This document shows, in pieces, positions 48,074 through 56,541 of a stretch of 64,000 nt of DNA. Position 1 is the stretch's first letter; the number at the start of each line of letters is the position of its first letter. The notes beneath the pieces were generated by a model. That model was given only the letters and a program-made list of their open reading frames with translations. It made no database searches and was not told the DNA's origin. The stretch comes from Rhodothermales bacterium (GTDB lineage: Bacteria; Bacteroidota; Rhodothermia; Rhodothermales; Bin80): contig CATQHT010000002.1 in assembly GCA_958296045.1 (NCBI GenBank), forward strand, positions 558,001-622,000, in the 5' to 3' direction. Made by a program: the position numbers and the translations under genes.

Positions 48074-48915
48074 AGCGCCGGCTCGGGGCGTCCCACCATT
48101 CCACTGAGCTGTGCCGAGCGCCTCGTGGCGGTCGCGACCGCATTGATGAACATGGTGCGCAGCCCATGCGATTCCAGCTCTGCGATCGCGGCGATAGCCG
48201 TGCCGCCGGGCGTAGTAACCTCGTCGCGCAGGATGGCAGGGTGCCTGCCGGTCCTGGAAACCAGCGTGGCCGCGCCTAGCACTGTTTGGGTAGCCAGTCG
48301 AAAGGCGACCGTGCGTTGCAAGCCTTGCTTAACGCCGGCATCGGTGAGCGCCTCAATAAGCATGTACACATAGGCGGGGCCGCTGCCTGAAAGGCCGGTG
48401 ACCGCGTCCATCAGCTGCTCGGGCACATACTCCACCTTACCAACCGCCTCAAATAGGTGGCGCGCCACCTCCATGTGCCGGGTGCGGGCAAAGGCGCCCC
48501 CCGTTATAGCGGTCGCGCCCTGGTCCACAATCATCGGAGTGTTGGGCATGCTCCGCACCACCGGGTGCTCACCTCCTAGTGCCTGTGCGATGGCTCTGGT
48601 AGTCAGGCCCGCCAAGACGGACACGATGAGCGTGTCGGTGCCGATGTGGGGTCGGATTTCGCTAAGAACATGCGGAGCGCTAAGTGGCTTTACAGCCAGC
48701 ACCACTATGGAGGCATCACGAACCGCTCGTGTGTTATCTGAGGTGCACACCATGCCTGGAAAGTTCTCACCGAGCGCGGACAGCGCATCTGGGCGCCGCC
48801 GCGTGGCGCGGATGTTGTTCGGTTCCAAGTGGCCGCCGCGCACCAGCCCACCGATAAGCGCGCGGCCGATGTTGCCAGCCCCGATGATGGCAAGGGTCTG
48901 AGTGGCAAGTGTCAT
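48070..48915 (-). CDS. proC: Pyrroline-5-carboxylate reductase
   Basis: Last step of proline synthesis: reduces P5C with NAD(P)H. The Rossmann start AIIGAGNIGRALIGGLVRGG is followed by VVLAVKPLS, VRSMPNTPMIVDQGATAI and the C-terminal LSGSGPAYVYMLIEALTDAGV with TPGGTAIAAIAELE. 281 residues, normal. It sits inside the his operon, 53 bases after hisB and overlapping hisH by 4 bases; IS1380 insertion in hisH should not affect proC, which is upstream. Confidence 0.93.
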   Translation of the reverse strand: MTLATQTLAIIGAGNIGRALIGGLVRGGHLEPNNIRATRRRPDALSALGENFPGMVCTSDNTRAVRDASIVVLAVKPLSAPHVLSEIRPHIGTDTLIVSVLAGLTTRAIAQALGGEHPVVRSMPNTPMIVDQGATAITGGAFARTRHMEVARHLFEAVGKVEYVPEQLMDAVTGLSGSGPAYVYMLIEALTDAGVKQGLQRTVAFRLATQTVLGAATLVSRTGRHPAILRDEVTTPGGTAIAAIAELESHGLRTMFINAVATATRRSAQLSGMVGRPEPAL

Positions 48916-48968
48916 AGCCTAATGAGTTCGGCAGCGTGGGTAGAACGGGTGACGCAGAAGGCGCGCGT

Positions 48969-49574
48969 TTACAGCATTCCCTTAGTCGACGGCATCTGTC
49001 GGCTTGCCGGGTCGCGCTTAGCAGCTATCTTGAGGGCGCTGGCAGCGGCCTTGAAGATGGCTTCGACCTGGTGGTGCATATCATTCCCATCCAGCAGCGA
49101 AAGGTGCAATATGCAGGCGGCCTGTTCCGCGAGGTTGCGCCAGAAATGCCGCACGAGCTCCGTCGGCAGGCCGCCTACCCGGCCCCGGCTGAATGCAGCC
49201 GCAAAGTGTAACGTAAAGCGCCCGGACAGGTCAATCACCGCCCGCGCCAGCGTCTCATCCATCGGCACGTAGGCCATCCCGTAGCGCGCTATAAACTCTT
49301 TGGTGCCCAGCGCCTGTCGTAGGGCCTGACCAAGCGCGATGCCGGCATCTTCGACAGTATGATGCTCATCGACATGCAGGTCGCCGTCGCATTCCAGGTC
49401 GAGGTCCAGACCAGCGTGGTGTACCAGTAGGCTGAGCATATGATCGAAAAAGCCGATGCCGGTGCTGCCTGTATGCCAGTCGCTGCCGTCGAGATTGAGA
49501 CGTACCGGGATATCTTTTTCGGCGGTGCGGCGGTGCACTGCGGCCACCCGGTCTGGCAAGGAAACGTCTGGCAT
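48969..49574 (-). CDS. hisB: Imidazoleglycerol-phosphate dehydratase
   Basis: Monofunctional HisB of 201 residues. Manganese-binding histidine clusters are present: GFFDHMLSLLVHHAG, VDEHHTVEDAG, VRHFWRNLAE and HHQVEAIFKAAA. Lacks the HAD phosphatase domain found in enterobacterial HisB. It is the first gene of the leftward hisB-proC-hisH-hisA-hisF group seen here. Confidence 0.93.
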   Translation of the reverse strand: MPDVSLPDRVAAVHRRTAEKDIPVRLNLDGSDWHTGSTGIGFFDHMLSLLVHHAGLDLDLECDGDLHVDEHHTVEDAGIALGQALRQALGTKEFIARYGMAYVPMDETLARAVIDLSGRFTLHFAAAFSRGRVGGLPTELVRHFWRNLAEQAACILHLSLLDGNDMHHQVEAIFKAAASALKIAAKRDPASRQMPSTKGML

Positions 49575-49760
49575 GGTCTGGTACCTAAGGTCGAGGTGCT
49601 GGGTGGCAAGGCTCCGAGCAAAGCGCAGAAGATAGGCTGCACGCGGGTGTCTAGGGGGTCAAGAACCGGTGAATGGCTACGCGGCCGGATCACGTCGGGC
49701 CGTGCAAGGTAACATAGATGTTAAACGCATCGCACAATCCTTCTCTACCGCGGGGCCACA

Positions 49761-51860
49761 GTGGACGAGTATGCTGACCGGATGCTGGTCACCTCCGCGC
49801 TGCCCTACGCCAACGGCCCGATACATATCGGGCATCTTGCCGGTGCTTATCTCCCTGCCGACCTCTATTGCCGTTACCAGCGGCTAAGAGCGCGCGATGT
49901 CGTCTATGTTTGCGGCTCCGATGAGTTTGGGGTGGCGATCGTGGTCCGGGCGCTGCGCGAAGGCACGACACCGCAGGCGATAGTCGACCGGTTTCATCCC
50001 CTGATTCGCGACAGCTTTGCCGCCTTTGGCATGAGCTTCGACCATTACGGGCGCACGTCGGGACCAGTGCATCGGGAGACGAGCCAGGACTTTTTTAGGC
50101 GTCTGGCGGGCAATGAGGTCTTTGTTCTGAAGACGGACGAGCAGCTCTACGATGCTACAGCCGGCGTCTTTCTCGCGGATCGCTTTGTGAAGGGTATCTG
50201 CCCAGAGTGCGGCTATAAGGATGCATATGGGGATCAGTGTGAACGCTGCGGTACCTCACTCAGTCCGGCGGAGCTGCTCAGTCCGCGCAGCACGCTATCT
50301 GATGCGGTTCCCGAGGTGCGCACCACCACGCATTGGTACCTGCCGTTGGGCGACTGGCAGAAGCGCCTTCAGGAGTATGTAGCGTCCCATTCGGAGTGGA
50401 AGCCGAACGTGCTGGGACAGATCGGGGCGTGGTTCACCAGTGGCCTGCGGGACCGGGCCATCACGCGTGATGTGCCCTGGGGTGTGCCTGTCCCGGCCGA
50501 CGTGGCCAAGGCGGCCCAGGTGAGTGCCCGCGGCAAAGTGATTTACGTCTGGTTTGATGCGCCGATCGGGTATATCTCTGCCACGCGTGAATGGGCTCAA
50601 GCGCAGGGGGATCCCTCTCTTTGGGAGCGGTATTGGAAAGATCCAGCATCGAAGCTGCTGCACTTTATTGGTAAGGACAACATCGTGTTTCATACGCTGA
50701 TGTTTCCGGCTATGCTGATGGGGCATGGCGACTTTGTGGTGCCGCACAATGTGCCAGCAAACGAGTTTCTGACTATTGAGGGCAGGAAGCTGTCCACCAG
50801 TCGCGGCTGGGCGGTATGGCTCCACGAGTATCTGGAGACGTTTCCGCCAGACTATTTGCGCTATGCGTTAGCGGCCACGTTACCAGAGTCCAAGGATGCT
50901 GATTTCAGCTGGAAGGAGTTTCAGCTGCGCGTGAATTCAGAGCTGGCGGACATCCTGGGCAACTTCGTCAATCGTGCGCTCACCTTCGCTAAGAAGGAGT
51001 TTAGCGGCGTTGTGCCGCCGCTGGTCAGTCCTTCGGACCGGGACCGCGACATCTTGAGTCGCTTGGCTGACTTTCCGGGCCGCATTGCCGTTGCCTACGA
51101 GCGGTTCAGGTTTCGCGAGGCTGTTGCGTTAACGATGGATGTCGCCCGCTTGGGCAACAAGTATTTCAACGATTCACAGCCGTGGAAGACGCGTCGTACC
51201 GATCGTTTGGCGTGCGGCAATGCGATTCACGTATCGTTGCAGCTGTGCGCGGCGCTCAGTGTGCTGACAGATCCTGTGCTTCCCTTTACCGCAAAGAAGC
51301 TGCGCACCATGCTTCGCCTGGAGGGTATCCGGTCCAGCATGCCGGGAGCGCAGCCGGCCGGGCTTATCGGCTGGGACGGGGCGGGAGCTCCGCTCTTAGC
51401 GGAGGGGCATGTGCTGGGTCCCCGGGCCATATTGTTCACCAAAGTTGATGACGCAGTGATTGATGCCCAGGTGGAGCGCCTGACCCGGCAGGGTGAAGAG
51501 CAAGGGAAGGCGCCTGCATTGCCGTTCGCCGAATCCAAGGCCATGATAGACTACGAGGCGTTTGCGCGTCTTGATCTGCGCATGGGGATCGTGCTGTCGG
51601 CCGAGCGGGTCAGAAAGTCCCGTAAGCTGATCTGCCTGCAGGTGGATCTGGGGTTTGAGGAGCGTCAGATACTGGCGGGTGTGGCTCAGCACTTCGACCC
51701 GGCGGTGCTGACGGGGCGTCGTGTGGTAGTGGTAGCCAATTTGCAGCCCCGCAAGATGATGGGAATGGAGAGCCGCGGCATGCTGCTTATGGCTGAGGAT
51801 CGCGACGGTCGCCTGGCCCTAGTTACCGCAGACAGCGAAGCAGGCGCGGTCGTTCGGTAG
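49761..51860 (+). CDS. metG: Methionyl-tRNA synthetase
   Basis: Charges tRNA-Met. The class I motifs are PIHIGHLAG (HIGH) and KLSTSRGWAVW (KMSKS variant). One Cys4 zinc knuckle, CPECGYKDAYGDQCERCG, is present. The last 100 residues form an EMAP/Trbp111-type tRNA-binding domain (FARLDLRMGIVLSAERV, ILAGVAQHF, VVVVANLQPRKMMGMESRGM). 699 residues. The frame opens at a GTG (49761); the ATG at 49782 (MLVTSALPYANG) is an equally plausible start. Confidence 0.94.
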   Translation: MDEYADRMLVTSALPYANGPIHIGHLAGAYLPADLYCRYQRLRARDVVYVCGSDEFGVAIVVRALREGTTPQAIVDRFHPLIRDSFAAFGMSFDHYGRTSGPVHRETSQDFFRRLAGNEVFVLKTDEQLYDATAGVFLADRFVKGICPECGYKDAYGDQCERCGTSLSPAELLSPRSTLSDAVPEVRTTTHWYLPLGDWQKRLQEYVASHSEWKPNVLGQIGAWFTSGLRDRAITRDVPWGVPVPADVAKAAQVSARGKVIYVWFDAPIGYISATREWAQAQGDPSLWERYWKDPASKLLHFIGKDNIVFHTLMFPAMLMGHGDFVVPHNVPANEFLTIEGRKLSTSRGWAVWLHEYLETFPPDYLRYALAATLPESKDADFSWKEFQLRVNSELADILGNFVNRALTFAKKEFSGVVPPLVSPSDRDRDILSRLADFPGRIAVAYERFRFREAVALTMDVARLGNKYFNDSQPWKTRRTDRLACGNAIHVSLQLCAALSVLTDPVLPFTAKKLRTMLRLEGIRSSMPGAQPAGLIGWDGAGAPLLAEGHVLGPRAILFTKVDDAVIDAQVERLTRQGEEQGKAPALPFAESKAMIDYEAFARLDLRMGIVLSAERVRKSRKLICLQVDLGFEERQILAGVAQHFDPAVLTGRRVVVVANLQPRKMMGMESRGMLLMAEDRDGRLALVTADSEAGAVVR

Positions 51861-52043
51861 GCGCCACCGGTCCAGAAAGTACAGGGAGCAGTGTAGACAC
51901 AGGTTGCCAGGACACTCCGCCCGGGTAAGGTAAAAGATATTTGCGAACAGGGCAGGGGAGCGTACACCAACAGTACACGCGCCACACGTCACGGCCAACA
52001 GCGTTTTGGGTCGAAGCTTGGCTAACTTCTGGGCTCGCGCCAT
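51819..52043 (-). CDS. Possible small cysteine-rich protein
   Basis: A 74-residue frame opposite the end of metG with six cysteines, including TCGAC and CPGNLCLHC spacing. The first 55 codons lie in the otherwise empty gap between metG and IS1634. There is no family match that I recognise and it may be spurious. Confidence 0.25.
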   Translation of the reverse strand: MARAQKLAKLRPKTLLAVTCGACTVGVRSPALFANIFYLTRAECPGNLCLHCSLYFLDRWRLPNDRACFAVCGN

Positions 52044-52155
52044 GGCAAGCTCGTCAGGCTTGGCCCAAGTTTGTCAATGTAGTGGATTTTTTACGTGAGG
52101 TAACACATCCCTGACATACAGGGATGGTCAGAAGGGCGGGTTTGACCCGTGTGTT

Positions 52156-53286
52156 TTACATGTTCGCGTGCCCTTTAGCGGGGCGTCTTGCTTTCATTCT
52201 GCGGGTGTACGTGCCGGTTTTGAGCCCCATCGCGCGGAAGACTTTACGATGGAACGGCTTGAGGTCCTGGTCTTTCTTGAGCAGGGTACAATGGGTTGCG
52301 TTTTGTGGGAGCACGGTTGTTACACGATGCATCTGGTTGAGCTTGACCTTGAGTGTGCCCCAGCTGCTGTGGATGTCGACGGTTCTCAATAGGCTGCGTA
52401 TCAGATGCGCTGCGTGAAAGGCGAGAATGGACAGGAAGAGGTGGGCTTCTATGCGAAGGTCCCGACTGTGGTAGATCGGACGTAATCCGAGATCGGATTT
52501 CATGGTGCGGAACGTGCGTTCGATCTCTCCTAGCTGCCAATAGGTCTGTGTGATTTTCTTGACCGACCATTCTGCGTGGCTGGTGCGCAGTACATACCCG
52601 CCGAGGGCCTCCGTACATGCCTCGTAGGCAGGCCTCTGTGTGAGGCAGATCTTTTCGGCGTGGGTGCTGCCAGCCTTCCTGGTCACTTTAACATCATACT
52701 GGTAGGCCACCTGCTTGTACTTTTCTATGAGTCGGCCCACCCGGATCTGCACCTTATCGAAGTTCTTCAGACGTCTGGGCAGCGCAAGTCCCGCGTTCAG
52801 GTGCGCGATGGCCTCCTCGAATTTCACACGCTTTGCTCCAACAATCTGGTCGCTGACTGCTTGTCGGGCTTCACTGTGCAGATACACGCGCCGTTCTCCT
52901 CCTTCGTCTGGGAGTGCCCAGGCACGCACGTCGACATCGCTGGCGGTCTTGAAGACTTGATCCGGTGCGTCTTTGGGTACCGGCGGGGTCGTCGTACGCT
53001 GCACGCAGATCCAGTCCAGATCCTGTTCGTTCAAATACGCCAGATTGGCCTCTGTAGCGATGCCAGCGTCCATAATCACCGTGGGCTTGGCTCCGTTCAG
53101 CTGTGCAATGGCCTGGTGCAACGTGGCAGGTTCACTGGCATTGCCCGGGAGGATTTCCGCCGTGCGGGGGAACCCCGATGCATCCATCATCAAGGCCAAC
53201 GTCACCAGTGGGCAATCAGACCGTTTTTCCTTGCTGCGACCATGCCGCAGCAAGTCCCCTTTCTTGCGGCCCGTGTAGAACACATT
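52156..53286 (-). pseudogene. IS1634 transposase, C-terminal part
   Basis: Continues the transposase after the insertion point: NVFYTGRKKGDLLRHGRSKE, KRSDCPLVTLALMMDASGFP, VIMDAGIATEANLAYL (catalytic D region), VWQLGEIERTFRTMKSDLGL as YWQLGEIERTFRTMKSDLGL (E region) and HLFLSILAFHAAHLIRSLL. Frame and order match an otherwise intact gene, so loss of function is due to the insertion alone. Confidence 0.9.
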
Positions 53287-53309
53287 GGTGACAACATGGA
53301 ATCAAAAAG
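53287..53309. repeat. Left end (att half-site) of the serine-recombinase element
   Basis: Shared GGT (53287-53289) followed by GACAACATGGAATCAAAAAG. The inward half-site is the inverted counterpart of the right end (55462-55480). Confidence 0.8.
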
Positions 53310-53350
53310 ACTGCTGCGGCTGGATCGTGTTTTCGCCCGGCCCTAGTGAT

Positions 53351-53394
53351 GGATCATTTGCATATGATCATATAGTTTTGGTATTATAGGATGC
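53351..53394 (+). promoter_or_regulatory. Promoter with palindromic operator for the element's genes
   Basis: ATATGATCATAT (53362-53373) is a perfect 12-bp palindrome. It is followed by TTTTGGTATTATAGG, whose TATTAT (about 53383-53388) could be a -10 box. The first gene starts at 53395. The palindrome is a likely operator for the DNA-binding protein encoded just downstream (inference). Confidence 0.5.
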
Positions 53395-53715
53395 ATGAAA
53401 CGAGCCACACTGACGGAGCGCGCCGAGCGCGTGGCTGCAGCCAAGGTGCTGTGTCGGGAGCACAGCGCCGCAGAAGCGGCGCGCATGCTTGCCGCACGGT
53501 TCGATCTCTCCCGGGTGCAGGCTTCCCGTTACGTCCGTGCGGCGCGCGAAGCGGATTCTTCGCTGGCTCGGGCGGAGGCTACCGCGCCCCTGAGTGTCCG
53601 GATTCCCGTGGCTCTGCTTGCGCGTGCGCGGGCTCGTGCACGCCATACCGGTGTGAGTCTGGGGGCGCTGGTGGCTCGAGCGCTGGCGCGTCTTTTGGAC
53701 AGCGATTCACCGTGA
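53395..53715 (+). CDS. Small DNA-binding protein (HTH plus ribbon-helix-helix-like)
   Basis: 106 residues. Residues about 10-50 resemble a helix-turn-helix (VAAAKVLCREHSAAEAARML, followed by LSRVQASRYVRAA). Residues about 65-103 read like a ribbon-helix-helix unit (LSVRIPVALLARARARARHT, then GVSLGALVARALARLL). It precedes the recombinase in the same direction and probably acts as repressor or directionality factor (inference). Very Ala/Arg-rich, so fold calls are tentative. Confidence 0.65.
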   Translation: MKRATLTERAERVAAAKVLCREHSAAEAARMLAARFDLSRVQASRYVRAAREADSSLARAEATAPLSVRIPVALLARARARARHTGVSLGALVARALARLLDSDSP

Positions 53716-53904
53716 ATGCGTCCCATCCGCCTGACATACAAACCGGACCGGGCTGCGCAGCAGCGCATAGCCCAGGCCTACGAGCTGTTGGTGCAGCCCT
53801 GGATTTCGGACAACAATACCTCCTCGCATGAAGCAAGAAGAGAAGATCGCGGCCGTGTACGTGCGCGTATCCAGCGAGAGCCAGCGGCGCCAGCAGACAA
53901 TTAA
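53716..53904 (+). CDS. Short ORF between the DNA-binding protein and the recombinase
   Basis: Starts on the base after the upstream stop (TGA-ATG) and reads MRPIRLTYKPDRAAQQRIAQ before AYELLVQPWIS, 62 residues. It overlaps the recombinase start by 77 bases in another frame. The first 37 residues look protein-like and the overlapped tail does not. No family is recognised. Confidence 0.4.
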   Translation: MRPIRLTYKPDRAAQQRIAQAYELLVQPWISDNNTSSHEARREDRGRVRARIQREPAAPADN

Positions 53905-55630
53905 CAGTCAACTGGAGGCCGTGCTGATGAATGCGCGTGAGCGTGGCTGGGCCATCGATAAGCAGCAGATCTTTGCTGACAACGGCTACAGTGGTGCCAC
54001 CCTCGCTCGCCCCGGATTGGACGCCTTGCGCGACCTGGTCGCCCACGGCGTCCTGGCGTATGTGTTGGTCTTGTCTCCCGATCGGCTCAGTCGTAAGTTC
54101 GCCTATCAGGTTCTGCTTCAGGAAGAGTTTGAACGATACAACACCCGTATCGTCTTCGTAGAAGAGCCCGATAACGCGACGCCGCAGCAGGTACTGCTGC
54201 GCCAGATTCTGTCCGTCCTGTCAGAGTATGAGCGTACGCAGATTGCTGAGCGCTCTCGCCGCGGCAAACTCTATCGGGCCCGCCAGGGCTCTCTGAACAT
54301 GATCAGCAAGCCCCCTTACGGTTATGACCTGATCCGTAAGACGGAGACCTCCGGCGCACGATTGGTGATCAATGCCTCCGAAGCGGCGGTCGTGCGTCTG
54401 ATTTTCAAGCTTTATACCGAAAAGGGCGGCACCATTCCGGTAGTGGCACGGAAACTGGATGCACTGGGCCACAATCCCCGACACGCAAAGTACTGGGGCA
54501 TCTCCACCATTTCCAGCATCCTGCGCAATGAGGCTTACATTGGTAAGGCGGCGTATCAGAAGACGATGACATCGGAGAAACGGGTTCGGCACAATCGCAC
54601 CGGACGCAGCAAGAACGGCGCCGTGCGGAGATTGTATTCACGAACGGCTCGTCCACGAGAAGAGTGGATTACCTTGCGCGTGCCACCAATTGTTGACGAA
54701 GCAACCTTCCAACGTGCCAAAGAGCGGCGCAAACATAACCGTCGCTTTTCGGTGCGAAACACGCGTGCGCCAAGTCTTTTGCAGGGGCTATGTATCTGCG
54801 CGCATTGCGGATATGCGATGGGACGGCTCCAACATAAGAACAGCCGCAGAAAATACTATCGGTGTAATGGGACGGAGGGCTGGCGGTTTCCCGAAGGCGC
54901 CGTATGCGACAACCCCTCCGTCAACGCCGAAGATCTCGACGTAAAGGTGTGGAAGGCGGTGGTGGGATTGCTGGAAGCTCCTGAACTCATTCAGGCCGAG
55001 ATTGGTCGTCGAACCAAAGCGGCACGGAACAAGGGCCCGGCGCAACGGCGCAAGGACGAGTTGCAAAAGGAGCGTCTGAGCTGTGGAAGGCAAAGCCGCC
55101 GACTGGTGGATGCATACCAGCAAGGCCTTATAAATCTGGACGAGCTGCGCGATCGAACCGGACCGCTGCAAACGCGACAGCGGGCCATTGAATCCGAGCT
55201 CAGGGCACTACAGGCCGATCGGATGGACGCCGCGTCTACCTTGACGCTCGCCCACAGTGTTCAGAAATTTGTGGCGCGGATGCACGAAGGCGAAAAGGAC
55301 CTGTCCATCACGGAACGGCAGCAGTTGGTTCGGCTCTTGGTTCGCGAAGTACGCGTCGGCAAAACTGAAGTCACCGTATGCCATTGCATTCCGCTGGCAC
55401 CCTCAGCAGACCCCAAGCAACGCTCCGACACGCCCCTGGCCTCACCGGCCAGCGAAAACGACTTTTTGATTCCACGTCGTGGTCAGGTCAAAGAAGGCCA
55501 TGGTTTCGCTGAATCCCAAGAGCTCCTTCGTGGTGCCGAAGAGTGCATCCATGATCGACTGACGGTGCTCGTAGAGGGCATCTCCGATACGGTAAAGGCT
55601 GCTCAGACTGGGGAGGTCGCAGTGCAGTAA
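53828..55630 (+). CDS. Large serine recombinase with element-end-dependent C-terminus
   Basis: A 600-residue site-specific recombinase. The catalytic domain has AAVYVRVSSESQRRQQTINS (nucleophile Ser in RVSSE) and VLVLSPDRLSRKFAYQVLL. The Recombinase domain follows (PPYGYDLI, ISSILRNEAYIGKAAYQK), then a zinc ribbon (CICAHCGYAMGR ... YRCNG ... VCDNPS) and a coiled-coil-rich end (about 410-530). The frame does not stop before the element's right end; the last roughly 50 residues (after IPRRG) are antisense IS1634 sequence. Joined to the left end in a circle, the frame would instead read DNMESKRLLRLDRVFARP and stop at 53344-53346. Confidence 0.92.
   Translation: MKQEEKIAAVYVRVSSESQRRQQTINSQLEAVLMNARERGWAIDKQQIFADNGYSGATLARPGLDALRDLVAHGVLAYVLVLSPDRLSRKFAYQVLLQEEFERYNTRIVFVEEPDNATPQQVLLRQILSVLSEYERTQIAERSRRGKLYRARQGSLNMISKPPYGYDLIRKTETSGARLVINASEAAVVRLIFKLYTEKGGTIPVVARKLDALGHNPRHAKYWGISTISSILRNEAYIGKAAYQKTMTSEKRVRHNRTGRSKNGAVRRLYSRTARPREEWITLRVPPIVDEATFQRAKERRKHNRRFSVRNTRAPSLLQGLCICAHCGYAMGRLQHKNSRRKYYRCNGTEGWRFPEGAVCDNPSVNAEDLDVKVWKAVVGLLEAPELIQAEIGRRTKAARNKGPAQRRKDELQKERLSCGRQSRRLVDAYQQGLINLDELRDRTGPLQTRQRAIESELRALQADRMDAASTLTLAHSVQKFVARMHEGEKDLSITERQQLVRLLVREVRVGKTEVTVCHCIPLAPSADPKQRSDTPLASPASENDFLIPRRGQVKEGHGFAESQELLRGAEECIHDRLTVLVEGISDTVKAAQTGEVAVQ
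55462..55483. repeat. Right end (att half-site) of the serine-recombinase element
   Basis: CTTTTTGATTCCACGTCGT followed by the shared GGT (55481-55483). Inverted relative to the left half-site, with two mismatches in the inner 19 bases. Confidence 0.8.
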
Positions 55631-56230
55631 CTCCAGGATGCTGGATCGTTCGTGCATCCATTCATGCGTATGTCGTTCACTGCCGGGGGAGAGCATGCGC
55701 CCGACCACCAGCGCCGTCGCCAGGTGAATCTGATCTTCGCGCAACTTCAGCATTCGCAAGGACTTTGCGAATTCCAACAGCTGCAACGCTTTCAGCGCCA
55801 CACGTTCGCCTCCGACGGTACGAGTGTCGGTATGATGGACTTCGTCAATGATGACGGCATCACGGTCGTCGCGTGGATCGTCCACGTTGTAGCCCTTTTC
55901 CAGCAGCTTCTCAACGATGGTCTCGCTGGCATGGCGGAGGCCTTCACTCTCAAACGCTAGGCGGCTCTGTCCTCGTAAGCCCTCGTCAATATGGAGGATC
56001 AATGCGCGCCATTGTTCTTTGGGGATTGCGAAGGATTGGCCCAGGTTGAGGACGGTCCGCTGTTTAGGAGCGCCCTTGATACGGTGGCATTCGACCAGCG
56101 CGTAGCTGGTGGCCTTGGCACCTGATTTAAGGATGCGTGTCTTGGCGCGGATGTACATGCGTGTGAGCGTGCGGGTATCGGGTGCCCATGCGTCAATATA
56201 CGGCTTTGCAGCGAAATAGTTCTGGACCAT
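55481..56230 (-). pseudogene. IS1634 transposase, N-terminal part
   Basis: About 250 residues: YIRAKTRILKSGAKATSYAL, VECHRIKGAPKQRTVLNLG, an N-terminal helical domain, and the approach to the first catalytic region (LLGFSETMAFFDLT), where the serine-recombinase element interrupts. It would continue directly into the part at 53286. Confidence 0.9.
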
Positions 56231-56243
56231 TCCACTACATTGG

Positions 56244-56440
56244 GTATTTTGAGAAAAAAAAAGGTATCACAGCCATATGGATCATAGGTATAACACATAA
56301 TTTGAGGCCATATTGCCACAAAATAAACCCCGATTTCGCTGCACATGGGGCGCAATTGACAAACTTGAGGTGGGTGCGCCCTTTCCTTTTCCGGTCCAGC
56401 TCTACCTGGTCGGGCTTCAAAACCCCGAGCGCCCGTATCT
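56244..56440. repeat. IS1634 flank shared with 18613-18737
   Basis: The sequence outside the right IS1634 end, read on the minus strand, resembles the sequence before the IS1634 fragment at 18738 for about 120 bases (for example CCTATGATCCATATGGC in both). Two IS1634 copies thus lie in the same repeated sequence, or the element is longer than its terminal repeats suggest. No intact gene is present. Confidence 0.6.
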
Positions 56441-56541
56441 ATCCGTCTTATGATTCTTCTTCATGGCAGCTGGACCTTTGTGGTCCCCATTGCGAAAGCG
56501 CATTCCAGCCTGCGAGCATGACCGCTACTGTGGCATGGTGG

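Larger units (their letters stand above)
53290..55483 (+). mobile_element. Minimal serine-recombinase mobile element (2.2 kb) inside IS1634 transposase gene
   Basis: Ends carry imperfect inverted repeats: ACAACATGGAATCAAAAAG (53291-53309) and the complement of ACGACGTGGAATCAAAAAG (55462-55480). The only duplicated target sequence is GGT (53287-53289 and 55481-55483). Removing the element joins CTGACC to AATGTG on the minus strand and restores the transposase frame (FFDLT-NVFYTGR). It encodes a two-part DNA-binding protein, a short overlapping ORF and a large serine recombinase, all rightward. I do not recognise it as a named family. Confidence 0.85.
52074..56243 (-). mobile_element. IS1634-family element, interrupted by a serine-recombinase element
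   Basis: Terminal inverted repeats CAATGTAGTGGA (about 52075-52086) and TCCACTACATTG (56231-56242) bound the element. Without the internal 2.2-kb insertion it would be about 2.0 kb. A 5'-end fragment of the same element lies at 18738-18937. Confidence 0.85.

Noticed and set aside
51861-52073. tRNA or other RNA gene after metG
   Set aside because: No cloverleaf or T-loop sequence could be found by eye in this or the other gaps.
53297-53309. Serine-recombinase element as an ordinary DDE insertion sequence because of its inverted ends
   Set aside because: No DDE transposase is present, the duplicated target is only GGT, and the inverted ends fit halves of a serine-recombinase att site.
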